Assembly: GCF_007833635.1 (NCBI RefSeq)
Contig: NZ_CP031125.1
Coordinates: forward strand, 1,054,001-1,118,000
DNA length: 64,000 nucleotides
Direction of reading: 5' to 3'
Source: Candidatus Pelagibacter sp. FZCC0015
Lineage (GTDB): Bacteria; Pseudomonadota; Alphaproteobacteria; Pelagibacterales; Pelagibacteraceae
Shown here: positions 36,255 through 46,528 of the stretch, piece after piece
Position numbering within the stretch: the stretch's first letter is position 1
Layout: each line of letters opens with the position of its first letter
Notes under the pieces: model-generated
The model's database searches: none
Told to the model about the DNA's origin: nothing
What the model saw: only the letters and a program-made list of their open reading frames with translations
Program-made: the position numbers and the translations under genes

Positions 36255-36887
36255 ATGATTGCACACGCTATTTTCTTTTATACATTTTCAATAATTGCTG
36301 TTGTTTCAGCTATAATGGTAACCGCTTCTAAAAATACTGTTCACTCAGTATTTTTCTTAATTCTTGATTTCATAAGTATCTCTTGTCTTTTCATAATGAT
36401 TGGCGCTGAATTTTTGGGAATGATAATGTTAATTGTTTATGTTGGTGCTGTAGCAGTTTTATTTTTGTTTGTTGTTATGATGTTAAACGTAGCCCAACAA
36501 AAAAATCAATGGTTTGCAGGTCAAGCTACCTCTAAACATATCCCAGTTGGTTTAATTATAAGTACTTTAATTTTCTTTGAAATTATAATTGTGATAGGTG
36601 GCTGGAAATATAAACCAGAAATTTTTGATATTAACAATTCACTTGCTAATACAAGTGTAAGCAACACTCATTCATTGGGCCAAATTTTATACACTGATTA
36701 TATTCATGTGTTTCAAATAAGTGGAATGATCCTACTAGTAGCTATGGTTGGGGCTATTGTATTAACATTTAGACAAAGATCAGGTCTTAAAAGACAAAGT
36801 TATATCAAGCAAATTTCTAGAGAAAGAACTGAAGGTGTTGAGGTGCTAGAAGTTCAGAGCAATAAAGGAGTTAAAATAGATGATTGA
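36255..36887 (+). CDS. nuoJ: NADH-quinone oxidoreductase subunit J
   Basis: ND6-like membrane subunit of 210 aa with five spans. [28 protein letters not shown] (family core, residues about 50-77) is recognisable. The polar C-terminal tail (about 35 residues) overlaps nuoK by eight bases. Confidence 0.96.
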   Translation: MIAHAIFFYTFSIIAVVSAIMVTASKNTVHSVFFLILDFISISCLFIMIGAEFLGMIMLIVYVGAVAVLFLFVVMMLNVAQQKNQWFAGQATSKHIPVGLIISTLIFFEIIIVIGGWKYKPEIFDINNSLANTSVSNTHSLGQILYTDYIHVFQISGMILLVAMVGAIVLTFRQRSGLKRQSYIKQISRERTEGVEVLEVQSNKGVKIDD

Positions 36888-37191
36888 TATAGGTTTAGGA
36901 CATTATTTGACTTTAGGTGCTGTTATTTTTTCAATTGGAGTAATTGGTATTTTTCTTAATAGAAAGAACATCATTGTTATATTAATGAGTATTGAATTGA
37001 TATTGCTTGCTGTAAATATCAATTTAGTAGCTTTTTCTATTTATTTGGGAGATTTGGCAGGACAAGTTTTTACTTTATTTATCCTTACAGTTGCAGCAGC
37101 AGAAGCAGCCATAGGATTAGCAATAATAGTTGTTTATTTCAGAAACTCTGGAACGATACGTGTTGAAGAAATAGATAAGTTGAAAGGATAA
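36880..37191 (+). CDS. nuoK: NADH-quinone oxidoreductase subunit K
   Basis: ND4L-like membrane subunit of 103 aa with three spans. The conserved membrane Glu residues sit in [18 protein letters not shown] (near residue 37) and [15 protein letters not shown] (near 73). Overlaps nuoJ and ends two bases before nuoL. Confidence 0.97.
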   Translation: MIDIGLGHYLTLGAVIFSIGVIGIFLNRKNIIVILMSIELILLAVNINLVAFSIYLGDLAGQVFTLFILTVAAAEAAIGLAIIVVYFRNSGTIRVEEIDKLKG

Positions 37192-37193
37192 TC

Positions 37194-39104
37194 ATGGAAC
37201 TATCGATTATATTTCTTCCACTTATTGCATCAATTATATCAGGCTTTTTTGGTAGATATATCGGTGATAGAAACTCTGAAATAGTAACAAGTGCTCTAGT
37301 TTCAATTTCTGCACTCTTATCAATTCATGTTCTTTATCAAGTAATTGTAAATCAATACGAAGAAAATATAGTTATAGCTACCTGGATAAGCTCGGGTTCA
37401 CTTGATGTAAATTGGTCAATGTTAATTGATCCTTTATCAGCAGTAATGTTAGTAGTTGTAACTTCCGTATCTGCTTTAGTGCATATCTATTCAATTGGTT
37501 ACATGTCCCATGATCCTCATAAACCAAGGTTTATGGCTTATTTATCATTATTCACATTTGCAATGTTGATGCTTGTAACATCAGACAATTTCATTCAACT
37601 ATTTTTTGGTTGGGAAGGTGTTGGTCTTTGTTCTTACTTTCTAATTGGTTTTTGGTTTAAAAAAGAAAGTGCAAATGCTGCCGCCATAAAAGCATTTGTT
37701 GTAAACAGAGTAGGTGACTTTGGTTTTGCTTTAGGAATATTTTTAATATTTTATTTATTTGGAACTGTTAATTACTCGGAAGTTTTTCAACAAATTCCAA
37801 CAGTTGTAGATAAAAATTTATCATTTTTAGGTTTTGAAGTTAAAGCAATAGACTTAGTTTGTTTACTTTTGTTTATTGGAGCAATGGGTAAATCTGCTCA
37901 GATATTACTTCATACATGGTTGCCTGATGCTATGGAAGGTCCAACCCCAGTTTCTGCGTTAATTCACGCAGCAACGATGGTAACAGCTGGTGTTTTCTTA
38001 GTAGTAAGATGCTCTCCAATTTACGAATATTCACCATTAATACTAAATTTTATAACTATCGTTGGAATGACTACAGCATTCTTTGCGGCAACGGTTGCTC
38101 TGGTTCAAACAGATATAAAAAAAATTATTGCTTACTCTACTTGTAGCCAACTTGGCTATATGTTTTTTGCAGCTGGAGTAGGTGCATATAATGTTGCTAT
38201 GTTTCACTTATTTACTCATGCATTTTTTAAAGCCTTATTATTTTTAGGATCTGGTTCGGTAATCCACGCATTTAAGGATGAGCAAAATATTAACAACATG
38301 GGAGGTGTGTGGAAAAAGCTACCATATACCTATGCTTTAATGATAATAGGAACACTTGCTTTAACTGGTTTTCCATTTTTATCAGGATTTTATTCTAAAG
38401 ACGCAATTATAGAATTTGCATATTTAAAAGGTAATACGACTGGTTATTATGCAGCTGGGATTGGAATAATTACAGCATTTTTAACATCTATTTATTCATG
38501 GAGATTGATATTTAAAACTTTCCATGGAGAGTACAATAATAAAGAGATTAAGATAGAGGAAACACACGAGTCTCCATTAGTTATGCTTATTCCATTATTT
38601 ATTCTTTCAATAGGAGCTGTGTTTGCTGGTTTTCTATTTAAAGGACTATTTATTGGTCATGGTGAGAATTTATTCTGGGCAGAATCTATTAAGTTTTTAG
38701 AGCCTTTGAGTACTGAGCATCCACCTTTATGGTTTTTGCTTTTAACACCGTGTTTGGTTTTATTATCTATTCCAATCGCCTATTACTTGTTTGTTAAGAA
38801 CAAGGAATTACCTAATTCAATAGCTTCAATGAATCAACCTTTGTATAATTTTTTGGTTAACAAATGGTACTTCGATGAGTTGTATGATGTTTTGTTTATT
38901 AAATCTTCAAAAAAACTAGGCTTATTTTTATGGAAGTTTTGTGATGGAACTATAATCGATGGTTTTGGTCCTGATGGAATTTCCTCTTTTATAAAAAAAT
39001 GTTCAATTAAAGCAACTAAATTTCAAAGTGGTTATATCTACCAATATGCATTTGTAATGTTGTTAGGTTTCTCTGCTTTACTAACCTTTTTAATAGTTAA
39101 ATAA
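37194..39104 (+). CDS. nuoL: NADH-quinone oxidoreductase subunit L
   Basis: ND5-like antiporter subunit of 636 aa with about 16 spans and the long lateral helix near the C-terminus. FFGWEGVGLCSYFLIGFW (near residue 136, pumping Glu) and LLHTWLPDAMEGPTPVSALI (near 240) are diagnostic. Shares one base with nuoM. Confidence 0.98.
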   Translation: MELSIIFLPLIASIISGFFGRYIGDRNSEIVTSALVSISALLSIHVLYQVIVNQYEENIVIATWISSGSLDVNWSMLIDPLSAVMLVVVTSVSALVHIYSIGYMSHDPHKPRFMAYLSLFTFAMLMLVTSDNFIQLFFGWEGVGLCSYFLIGFWFKKESANAAAIKAFVVNRVGDFGFALGIFLIFYLFGTVNYSEVFQQIPTVVDKNLSFLGFEVKAIDLVCLLLFIGAMGKSAQILLHTWLPDAMEGPTPVSALIHAATMVTAGVFLVVRCSPIYEYSPLILNFITIVGMTTAFFAATVALVQTDIKKIIAYSTCSQLGYMFFAAGVGAYNVAMFHLFTHAFFKALLFLGSGSVIHAFKDEQNINNMGGVWKKLPYTYALMIIGTLALTGFPFLSGFYSKDAIIEFAYLKGNTTGYYAAGIGIITAFLTSIYSWRLIFKTFHGEYNNKEIKIEETHESPLVMLIPLFILSIGAVFAGFLFKGLFIGHGENLFWAESIKFLEPLSTEHPPLWFLLLTPCLVLLSIPIAYYLFVKNKELPNSIASMNQPLYNFLVNKWYFDELYDVLFIKSSKKLGLFLWKFCDGTIIDGFGPDGISSFIKKCSIKATKFQSGYIYQYAFVMLLGFSALLTFLIVK

Positions 39105-40585
39105 TGAATTTTCCTATTCTTTCATCTTTAATATTATTACCAACAGTTGGCGCTTTATTTTTATTTTTTACTAAAGATAAAGAAGGAAATAATTCAACTG
39201 CTAAATATGTTGCTTTATTCACGACCATAGTAAATTTTTTAATTTCGATTTATCTGTGGATTTCTTTCGACCAATCAACTTCTAATTTTCAATTTATAGA
39301 AGATAGAACGTGGATTGAAGGTTTTATTAATTATAAAGTTGGTGTTGATGGTATTTCAATTTTATTTATTATTTTAACTACATTCATAACTCCGTTATGC
39401 ATTATATCTGTAAATAATTCCGTCAAAAATAGATTAAGAGATTTTTTAATTGCAATCCTAATCATGGAAAGTTTCATGATTGGTGTTTTTTGTGCACTTG
39501 ATTTAGTTGTATTCTATTTATTTTTTGAAGCAGGATTAATTCCAATGTTTTTAATTATCGGAATTTGGGGTGGTCCAAAAAGAGTTTATTCAGCTTTTAA
39601 ATTCTTTTTATATACATTACTAGGTTCTGTTTTAATGTTAGTTGCAATAATTTCTATTTATTGGATTACAGGGACAACAGATGTTATTCAGCTTTATGAA
39701 CTTGGTATAGATGCTAAATATCAAAATCTTTTATGGTTAGCATTCTTCAGCTCTTTTGCAGTTAAAACTCCTATGTGGCCAGTACATACTTGGTTACCAG
39801 ATGCTCACGTTGAAGCTCCAACTGCAGGATCTGTATTGTTAGCAGCGATCTTATTAAAGATGGCAGGTTATGGTTTTATCAGATTTTCTCTAGGCTTATT
39901 TCCTGTTGCTTCAGAAGTTTTTACACCCTTAATTTATACTTTGAGTGTTATAGCAATCATATTCACTTCTTTCATTGCTCTAATGCAGGAAGATATGAAA
40001 AAGTTAATAGCTTATTCTTCTGTTGCTCACATGGGATTTGTGACATTAGGAATATTTACTCTTCAGCAACAAGGAATTGAAGGGAGTATTATTCAAATGA
40101 TTAGTCATGGTTTAGTTTCAGCTGCACTTTTCTTATGTGTTGGTGTTGTCTACGATCGGATGCATTCAAGGATGATCAATTCGTATGGAGGAATAGTTAC
40201 AATAATACCTAAATATTCAATTTTATTTATGTTGTTTACATTGGCAGCATTGGGATTACCGGGGACAAGTGGATTTATAGGAGAATTTTTAATTTTAATG
40301 GGTGCTTTTAAGGATAATTTCCTAGTAGCTGTAATTGCTAGTTTAGGAGTAATACTTGGAGCAGCATATATGCTTTGGTTGTACAAAAGAGTTGTTTTTG
40401 GAAAGCTAGTTAACGAAGACCTTAAGAAGATGTTTGATTTAAATAGATCGGAATATCTGATTTTATCTTTTCTAGCAGTTCCAACTTTATTCTTCGGATT
40501 TTATCCAGATCCGTTGATAAATACTATAGAAGTTTCTGTGACTGATCTAATTAATATGCATAACTCAAATATAGCTAGTAAATAA
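39104..40585 (+). CDS. nuoM: NADH-quinone oxidoreductase subunit M
   Basis: ND4-like antiporter subunit of 493 aa with about 14 spans. FYLFFEAGLIPMFLIIGIWG (near residue 139, with the pumping Glu) and KTPMWPVHTWLPDAHVEAPT (near 223) identify it. Starts on the last base of the nuoL stop. Confidence 0.98.
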   Translation: MNFPILSSLILLPTVGALFLFFTKDKEGNNSTAKYVALFTTIVNFLISIYLWISFDQSTSNFQFIEDRTWIEGFINYKVGVDGISILFIILTTFITPLCIISVNNSVKNRLRDFLIAILIMESFMIGVFCALDLVVFYLFFEAGLIPMFLIIGIWGGPKRVYSAFKFFLYTLLGSVLMLVAIISIYWITGTTDVIQLYELGIDAKYQNLLWLAFFSSFAVKTPMWPVHTWLPDAHVEAPTAGSVLLAAILLKMAGYGFIRFSLGLFPVASEVFTPLIYTLSVIAIIFTSFIALMQEDMKKLIAYSSVAHMGFVTLGIFTLQQQGIEGSIIQMISHGLVSAALFLCVGVVYDRMHSRMINSYGGIVTIIPKYSILFMLFTLAALGLPGTSGFIGEFLILMGAFKDNFLVAVIASLGVILGAAYMLWLYKRVVFGKLVNEDLKKMFDLNRSEYLILSFLAVPTLFFGFYPDPLINTIEVSVTDLINMHNSNIASK

Positions 40586-40586
40586 T

Positions 40587-42005
40587 ATGGAAAATTTAAA
40601 TTTAGTATTACCTGAAATATTTATTTCACTTTCAATAATGTTTTTACTTGTATTGGGTGTTTTTAAAAAAAATAGTTCAAAAATAATTTTCAATCTATCT
40701 TTGTTTGCAATTTTAATTACAGCAATAATAACAATAAACGAAACATTCTCGGTTAGTAGGGAAACTTTGTTTAATGAAAGTGTTGTGATTGACACCATGT
40801 CCTCACTAATGAAAATTATAACTTTAATTGGGGGTTTTTTAGTTTTAGTTATTTCATCAAGCTATTTAAAAACATTTAAAATATACAATATCGAATACCC
40901 AGTTCTTATTTTGAGCTCTATTCTCGGTATGATGGTAATGATTAGTTCAAATGATTTAATTGTTTTTTATATGGGTTTAGAATTACAATCACTAGCTCTT
41001 TACGTACTAGCAACATATAATAGAGATCAACTAAAATCATCCGAAGCTGGTTTGAAATATTTTGTTTTGAGTGCACTATCTTCAGGATTGTTATTATATG
41101 GATGTTCTTTAGTTTATGGTTTTTCAGGCTCAACTAATTTTGATGTAATATCAAATCAATTAAATTCTAATGAATATGTTTTAACATTTGGAATCGTATT
41201 TATCTTAGTTGGTTTAGCATTTAAAATTTCTGCAGTTCCATTTCATATGTGGGCACCTGATGTTTACGAAGGGTCACCAACAACTGTAACTTTATTTTTT
41301 ACAATGGTTCCAAAGATCGCTGCTTTAACTGTATTTATAAGATTTTTATATGTTCCTTTCCTAAATTTAATTGATCAATGGCAAATGATTATAATTTTCT
41401 TGTCAATTGCTTCTATGGTTTTTGGAGCTGTTGCAGCAATAGGGCAAACTAATATTAAAAGACTAATTGCTTATAGTTCTATTGGACATATTGGTTACAC
41501 ATTGGCAGGACTAGCCACAGCTTCGAACGAAGGAATTCAAAGTTCTATAATTTATATTTCAATATACGTAGTTATGAATTTAGCTCTTTTCTCTTGTCTA
41601 TTGATGTTAAGAAGAAAGGATCAATATTATGAGAATATTGAGGATCTCTCAGGATTATCAAAAAACCATCCACTTTTATCTTTATGCTTGCTTGTAATAC
41701 TCTTTTCTTTAGCAGGTATTCCGCCTCTAGCAGGTTTCTTTGCTAAGTTCTATGTTTTTAAAGCTGTATTAGAACAATCAATGTTTTTCTTAGCTATAGT
41801 AGGATTGTTATCTACAGTAGTTGCAGCTTTTTATTATTTAAGAATTATAAAAATAATTTACTTTGATAAAGAAAAAGATAAATACGATACGGACCATAGC
41901 ATATGGTTAAAATTTTCACTTACAGTTTCAACGATATTAATTCTTTTATACTTCATATTCCCAAGTCAGTTAATAGAAGTTGTTTCAAGAATTAATATTA
42001 TTTGA
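40587..42005 (+). CDS. nuoN: NADH-quinone oxidoreductase subunit N
   Basis: ND2-like antiporter subunit of 472 aa with about 14 spans. YMGLELQSLALYVLATYNR (near residue 130) and FKISAVPFHMWAPDVYEGSP (near 212) are the family marks. Last nuo gene; its stop overlaps the birA start by four bases, so the operon continues into biotin and CoA genes. Confidence 0.98.
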   Translation: MENLNLVLPEIFISLSIMFLLVLGVFKKNSSKIIFNLSLFAILITAIITINETFSVSRETLFNESVVIDTMSSLMKIITLIGGFLVLVISSSYLKTFKIYNIEYPVLILSSILGMMVMISSNDLIVFYMGLELQSLALYVLATYNRDQLKSSEAGLKYFVLSALSSGLLLYGCSLVYGFSGSTNFDVISNQLNSNEYVLTFGIVFILVGLAFKISAVPFHMWAPDVYEGSPTTVTLFFTMVPKIAALTVFIRFLYVPFLNLIDQWQMIIIFLSIASMVFGAVAAIGQTNIKRLIAYSSIGHIGYTLAGLATASNEGIQSSIIYISIYVVMNLALFSCLLMLRRKDQYYENIEDLSGLSKNHPLLSLCLLVILFSLAGIPPLAGFFAKFYVFKAVLEQSMFFLAIVGLLSTVVAAFYYLRIIKIIYFDKEKDKYDTDHSIWLKFSLTVSTILILLYFIFPSQLIEVVSRINII

Positions 42006-42538
42006 TGAAATTAAAAAAATTTAAATTTAAAAAAGTTAAAAGCACAAATAATACTGCAATAAGAATTATCAAAGGAACTAAATACAACTTAGGTATGGTT
42101 GTTGCTGAAACACAAGTAAATGGTAGAGGACAGTATGGAAGAAAATGGATATCATTAAAAGGAAATTTATTTATCTCTTTTTTTAATGAACTAAATAAAA
42201 CGAAACTATCGATTAATGAGATAACAAAAATCAATTGTCTTTTAGTTAAAAAATTACTTTCGTTGTTTACAAGTAAAAAAATTTTATTTAAAAAACCGAA
42301 CGACTTATTAATTGATAAAAAAAAAATTAGTGGCATTTTACAAGAAGTTATATTTGTAAGAGATAAAAAATTTTTAATTACTGGTATAGGCATAAATATT
42401 AAAAAAAATCCAATTATAAGGAATTATCCTGCCACAAACTTGCAAGAGGTAACTAAAAAAAGTATTAGTAAATTAATTGTAGAAAATAAACTAAAACAAC
42501 TTTTTGAAAAAAATTTATCAAAAATGTATAAAATTTAA
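42002..42538 (+). CDS. birA: Biotin--[acetyl-CoA-carboxylase] ligase, minimal form
   Basis: Protein of 178 aa consisting only of the catalytic ligase core. It has STNNTAIRI near the start, the biotinyl-AMP loop GRGQYGRKWISLKGNLFISF (near residue 41), KKPNDLLIDKKKISGILQE (near 96) and GIGINIKKNP (near 123). It lacks both the N-terminal helix-turn-helix and the small C-terminal SH3-like domain of E. coli BirA, so it cannot act as the bio repressor. Followed by coaX after two bases. Confidence 0.88.
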   Translation: MMKLKKFKFKKVKSTNNTAIRIIKGTKYNLGMVVAETQVNGRGQYGRKWISLKGNLFISFFNELNKTKLSINEITKINCLLVKKLLSLFTSKKILFKKPNDLLIDKKKISGILQEVIFVRDKKFLITGIGINIKKNPIIRNYPATNLQEVTKKSISKLIVENKLKQLFEKNLSKMYKI

Positions 42539-42540
42539 TA

Positions 42541-43284
42541 ATGTATATTCTTGGTGATATTGGTAATACGGAAACAAAATTATGTATTGTTTCTAAAAAT
42601 AATAAAATTTCAAAAAAAATTACTTTTTTATCAAAATCTTTAAACAACAAACAGCTTAACAGTTTATTTAAAAAAAATAAAATTCAATTAAATAAAATTG
42701 AAAAAATATTATTTTGTAGTGTTGTTCCAAAAACATTTTCTATAATAAAAAAATTTTTATCGAAAAAAGTTAAACTAAAATGTTATGAGGTTAAAAAATT
42801 AAACTTAAAATCACTTATAAAAATCAAAGTAGATTATAAACAGGTAGGCTCAGATAGAATTACCAACGCCATAAGTGTAATGAACAATAAAAATAATTTT
42901 ATAATTTTAGACTTTGGTACAGCAACAACTTTCGATGTACTAATTAAAAATACTTATTATGGAGGAATTATTGCCCCAGGTGTAAGATTATCTCTTAACA
43001 CCTTGTCTGACAAAGCAACTTTGATTCCGAAAATAGATTTAAAAAAGATTAATAAAGTCATTGGCAACAATACAATCTCAGCTGTTAGATCCGGCTTTTT
43101 TTGGGGTTATGCGGGTTTAATTGACAATATTATTAATTTAATTAAGAAAGAGACTAGAAAATCTTTTGAAGTAATTATTACTGGTGGATTTTCAAATTTA
43201 TTTAAAAACTCAATAAATACGAAAGTAAGTCACAACCAAGATATTACAATTAAAGGCTTAATAAAGATTTTAAAATTAATTTAA
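42541..43284 (+). CDS. coaX: Type III pantothenate kinase
   Basis: First enzyme of CoA synthesis, 247 aa. ASKHA-fold motifs are GDIGNTETKLCIV at the start (phosphate 1), VGSDRITNAISVM near residue 101 and ILDFGTATTFDVL near 121, with the C-terminal ITGGFSNLF. Somewhat short and Lys/Asn-rich, as usual in AT-rich genomes. Gene order nuoN-birA-coaX-rnj is conserved in alphaproteobacteria. Confidence 0.93.
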   Translation: MYILGDIGNTETKLCIVSKNNKISKKITFLSKSLNNKQLNSLFKKNKIQLNKIEKILFCSVVPKTFSIIKKFLSKKVKLKCYEVKKLNLKSLIKIKVDYKQVGSDRITNAISVMNNKNNFIILDFGTATTFDVLIKNTYYGGIIAPGVRLSLNTLSDKATLIPKIDLKKINKVIGNNTISAVRSGFFWGYAGLIDNIINLIKKETRKSFEVIITGGFSNLFKNSINTKVSHNQDITIKGLIKILKLI

Positions 43285-43288
43285 TAAC

Positions 43289-44947
43289 ATGAAAGATGAA
43301 TTATTATTTTGTCCCTTAGGCGGATCAGGTGAAATAGGCATGAACATGAATTTGTTCGGCTATGGAAAGCCTAGTGATCATAAATGGATTATGGTCGACA
43401 TAGGGGTAACATTTGCAGATGATACTATTCCAGGTGTTGATTTAATTTATCCAGATCCTGGGTTTATAGTAGAAAGAAAAGATAATTTATTAGGAATAGT
43501 TTTAACACATGCACACGAGGATCACATTGGTGCAATTGCTCATCTATGGCCAAAATTACAATGTAAAATTTTTGCAACTCCTTTTACAGCTGTATTAATT
43601 CGAGAAAAATTTAGAGAAAAACAAATCGATATAACTAATGATTTGCAGATTGTTGAGTTAAATGGAAAGATTTCTCTGGATCCATTTGAAATTGAATACA
43701 TTACTTTAACACATTCTATATTAGAACCAAACGGACTTAGAATAAAAACTCCTGCAGGAGTTATTTTGCATACCGGAGATTGGAAGGTAGATCCAAACCC
43801 TTTGATTGGAGACAATATAAACGAAAAAAGATTAAAGGAAATTGGTGAAGAAGGTGTGCTAGCAATGATTTGTGACTCAACAAATGTTTTTAGCGCTGGT
43901 AGATCAGGTTCAGAGTTAGATGTAAGAAAAAATATGTTAAAAGTTATGTCTCGATTAAAAAAAAGAATTATCATAACATCATTTGCTTCTAACGTAGCCA
44001 GAATGGAGACAGCTTTTTATTGTGCAGAACAAACAGGAAGACAAATCTCTTTAGTTGGAAGATCAATGCATCGTATTTATAAAGCTGCACGCCAATGTGG
44101 ATATTTAAAAAATACAATTGAGCCAATTGATCCAAGAGAAACAAAAAATTTTTCAAGAGAAAAAATCGTGTATTTATGTACTGGAAGCCAGGGAGAACCA
44201 ATGGGTGCAATGATGAGAATTTCTAGCTATGTTCATCCAGATGTTTTTATTGAAAAAGGCGATGCTGTCATTTTTTCTTCAAAAATCATACCTGGTAATG
44301 AAAAAAAACTTTATAAACTTCATAATCAACTTGTTAAGGATGGAATAGAAGTAATATCTGAAGAAACCGAATTTGTTCATGTTTCTGGGCATCCAAATAG
44401 AGAAGATCTTAAGGAGATGTATCAATGGGTAAAACCTAGATGTGTAATACCTGTACACGGCGAACATAGGCACATGATAGAACACATTAATTTTGCAAAA
44501 GAAATGCAAGTGCCACATCCAGTTCAAGTCGAAAATGGTGATATTGTTAAGTTATATCCAGGTGAAAAACCTGAAGTATATGACAAGGCCCCGAGTGGCA
44601 GACTTTATTTGGATGGTACTGTAAGCGTTGATCCAGACTCACAATCAATAAAAGATCGGAAAAATTTAAGTGCTAATGGATATCTTGAGGTAACAATAAT
44701 GATTACACCTAAAGGAAATATTCATAATAACCCTATACTTTCATTTCGTGGTTTACCTGTAGATGATCGAGACGATTTTGTTTATGGATTAGAAGAGGAA
44801 ATAGAGAAAACTTCTAGAACTTTTAAAATTGGAAGTAAACAGCAAGAGCATAATCTTATTGATGCATTAAAAATAGCCTGTAGAAAATTTTCTAAGGAGA
44901 GAACAGGAAAAAAACCTTTTACCAATATAAATTTAGTTAGAATTTAA
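43289..44947 (+). CDS. rnj: Ribonuclease J (metallo-beta-lactamase/beta-CASP)
   Basis: Two-metal ribonuclease of 552 aa with exo- and endonuclease activity. The metal motif HAHEDHIGAI (near residue 72), a later ILHTGDWKVDP (near 160) and the beta-CASP region with HVSGHPNREDLKEMY (near 364) and VHGEHRHMIEH (near 389) are intact. Its stop overlaps the start of the DUF1467 gene by one base. Confidence 0.95.
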   Translation: MKDELLFCPLGGSGEIGMNMNLFGYGKPSDHKWIMVDIGVTFADDTIPGVDLIYPDPGFIVERKDNLLGIVLTHAHEDHIGAIAHLWPKLQCKIFATPFTAVLIREKFREKQIDITNDLQIVELNGKISLDPFEIEYITLTHSILEPNGLRIKTPAGVILHTGDWKVDPNPLIGDNINEKRLKEIGEEGVLAMICDSTNVFSAGRSGSELDVRKNMLKVMSRLKKRIIITSFASNVARMETAFYCAEQTGRQISLVGRSMHRIYKAARQCGYLKNTIEPIDPRETKNFSREKIVYLCTGSQGEPMGAMMRISSYVHPDVFIEKGDAVIFSSKIIPGNEKKLYKLHNQLVKDGIEVISEETEFVHVSGHPNREDLKEMYQWVKPRCVIPVHGEHRHMIEHINFAKEMQVPHPVQVENGDIVKLYPGEKPEVYDKAPSGRLYLDGTVSVDPDSQSIKDRKNLSANGYLEVTIMITPKGNIHNNPILSFRGLPVDDRDDFVYGLEEEIEKTSRTFKIGSKQQEHNLIDALKIACRKFSKERTGKKPFTNINLVRI

Positions 44948-45192
44948 TGAGTGCAACGGGCTTAGCTATTATCTATATAATTATATGGTGGATAGTTTTT
45001 TTTGGTATTTTACCAATTGATGTGAATCGAACAAAGACTGTAAAAATTGATGGTGAGGATCCAGGCTCACCTGAAAATCCAAAAATGTTGAAAAAATTCC
45101 TTTATTGCACTGGAATTACTACTGTCATTTTCATAATAATTTACTTATTAATTAAATTTGAATATTTAAATTTAAGAAATATGATTAATTAA
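44947..45192 (+). CDS. DUF1467 family small membrane protein
   Basis: Protein of 81 aa with two membrane spans (about residues 5-22 and 52-74) around a polar loop containing DGEDPGSPENPKMLKKF, the conserved PGSP region of the DUF1467 family. The gene lies between rnj and proS as in many alphaproteobacteria; function unknown. Shares one base with rnj and ends one base before proS. Confidence 0.88.
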   Translation: MSATGLAIIYIIIWWIVFFGILPIDVNRTKTVKIDGEDPGSPENPKMLKKFLYCTGITTVIFIIIYLLIKFEYLNLRNMIN

Positions 45193-45193
45193 G

Positions 45194-46528
45194 ATGCTTT
45201 TATCAAATTCATTTATACCAATATTAAAAAATAATCCTTCAGAAGCAAAAATTAAATCTCATCAATTGATGTTGAGAGTGGGCATGATTAAGCAAGCCTC
45301 TGCAGGAATTTATTCATGGTTACCTTTAGGTTTTAAGGTAATGAAAAAAATAGAAGACATTGTCAGACAAGAACAAAACAAAATTGGAGCTCAAGAAATA
45401 TTAATGCCAACTATTCAATCCAGCGAAATTTGGAAAGAAAGTGGTCGTTATGACGATTATGGTGAAGAGATGTTAAGAATAACCGATCGTCAAAATAGAG
45501 AAATGTTATATGGACCTACTAATGAGGAGCAAGTTACTGAAATTTTTAGATCTTCAATAAAATCTTATAAATCACTCCCACAACTTATGTATCATATTCA
45601 ATGGAAGTTCAGAGATGAAATTAGACCTAGATTTGGAATTATGCGTGGTAGAGAGTTTTATATGAAAGACGCCTACTCATTTGATGTATCAGATGAAGAA
45701 GCTTTTTATTCTTATAATAAATTCTTTCTTTCATATTTGAGAACTTTTAAAAGATTATCTTTGACAGCAATACCAATGGCTGCTGACACAGGACCTATCG
45801 GTGGAAATTTATCTCATGAATTTATTATTCTTGCAGATACAGGTGAAAGTAAAATTTTCACAGATAAAAGAATATTCGATCTTGATAGTGATGATACTCA
45901 ACTAGAAAAGGCATCATTGGAAAGTATGAGAAAAAAATATGAACAGTTTTATGCTGTAACTGATGAAAAGTTTAATAAAGAAGAGTTTGAAAAAATTGTT
46001 TCCAAGGAAAATCAATTGGTTACAAAAGGTATCGAGGTAGGTCATATATTTTATTTTGGTGATAAGTATTCAAAACCAATGGGAGCATCAGTTGATTTGC
46101 CAGGAGGAAAAAAGGATTTTGTTAAAATGGGCTCTTATGGAATTGGTGTATCAAGGCTAGTAGGAGCTATAATTGAAGCAAAATATGATGACAAAAATGA
46201 AATCATGAAATGGCCATTGTCTGTTGCTCCTTATGATATTGCTTTAATACCTATGATAAATAAAAATGACACCTCAGCTTTAGATAAAGCAAATAATATC
46301 AATTTAGAATTAATTAAAAATAATATTGATGCAATCATTGATGATACAGATGAGAATTTCTCATCAAAAATTAAAAAAATGAATTTAATTGGTGCCCCAT
46401 ATCAAATTATTATTGGTAAGAAAAGTGAAGGTGATTTATTAGAGTTCAAGGAAACCGGTGGTGAAACTCAAAATTTACCATTAAGTAAAATTATTGAAAT
46501 TATAACTAAACAAAAAAATTCAATTTGA
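45194..46528 (+). CDS. proS: Prolyl-tRNA synthetase, short form
   Basis: Class II synthetase of 444 aa. Motif 2 lies in QWKFRDEIRPRFGIMRGREF (near residue 136), motif 3 in GSYGIGVSRLVGAIIE (near 315), and the anticodon-binding domain is C-terminal. The INS editing domain of E. coli ProS is absent, as normal for alphaproteobacteria. Its stop TGA overlaps the TTG start of the Lol permease gene. Confidence 0.95.
   Translation: MLLSNSFIPILKNNPSEAKIKSHQLMLRVGMIKQASAGIYSWLPLGFKVMKKIEDIVRQEQNKIGAQEILMPTIQSSEIWKESGRYDDYGEEMLRITDRQNREMLYGPTNEEQVTEIFRSSIKSYKSLPQLMYHIQWKFRDEIRPRFGIMRGREFYMKDAYSFDVSDEEAFYSYNKFFLSYLRTFKRLSLTAIPMAADTGPIGGNLSHEFIILADTGESKIFTDKRIFDLDSDDTQLEKASLESMRKKYEQFYAVTDEKFNKEEFEKIVSKENQLVTKGIEVGHIFYFGDKYSKPMGASVDLPGGKKDFVKMGSYGIGVSRLVGAIIEAKYDDKNEIMKWPLSVAPYDIALIPMINKNDTSALDKANNINLELIKNNIDAIIDDTDENFSSKIKKMNLIGAPYQIIIGKKSEGDLLEFKETGGETQNLPLSKIIEIITKQKNSI

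Noticed and set aside
43540..43974. A 144-codon open frame antisense to rnj
   Set aside because: Shadow of the RNase J gene; low-complexity translation and no ribosome-binding site or family.
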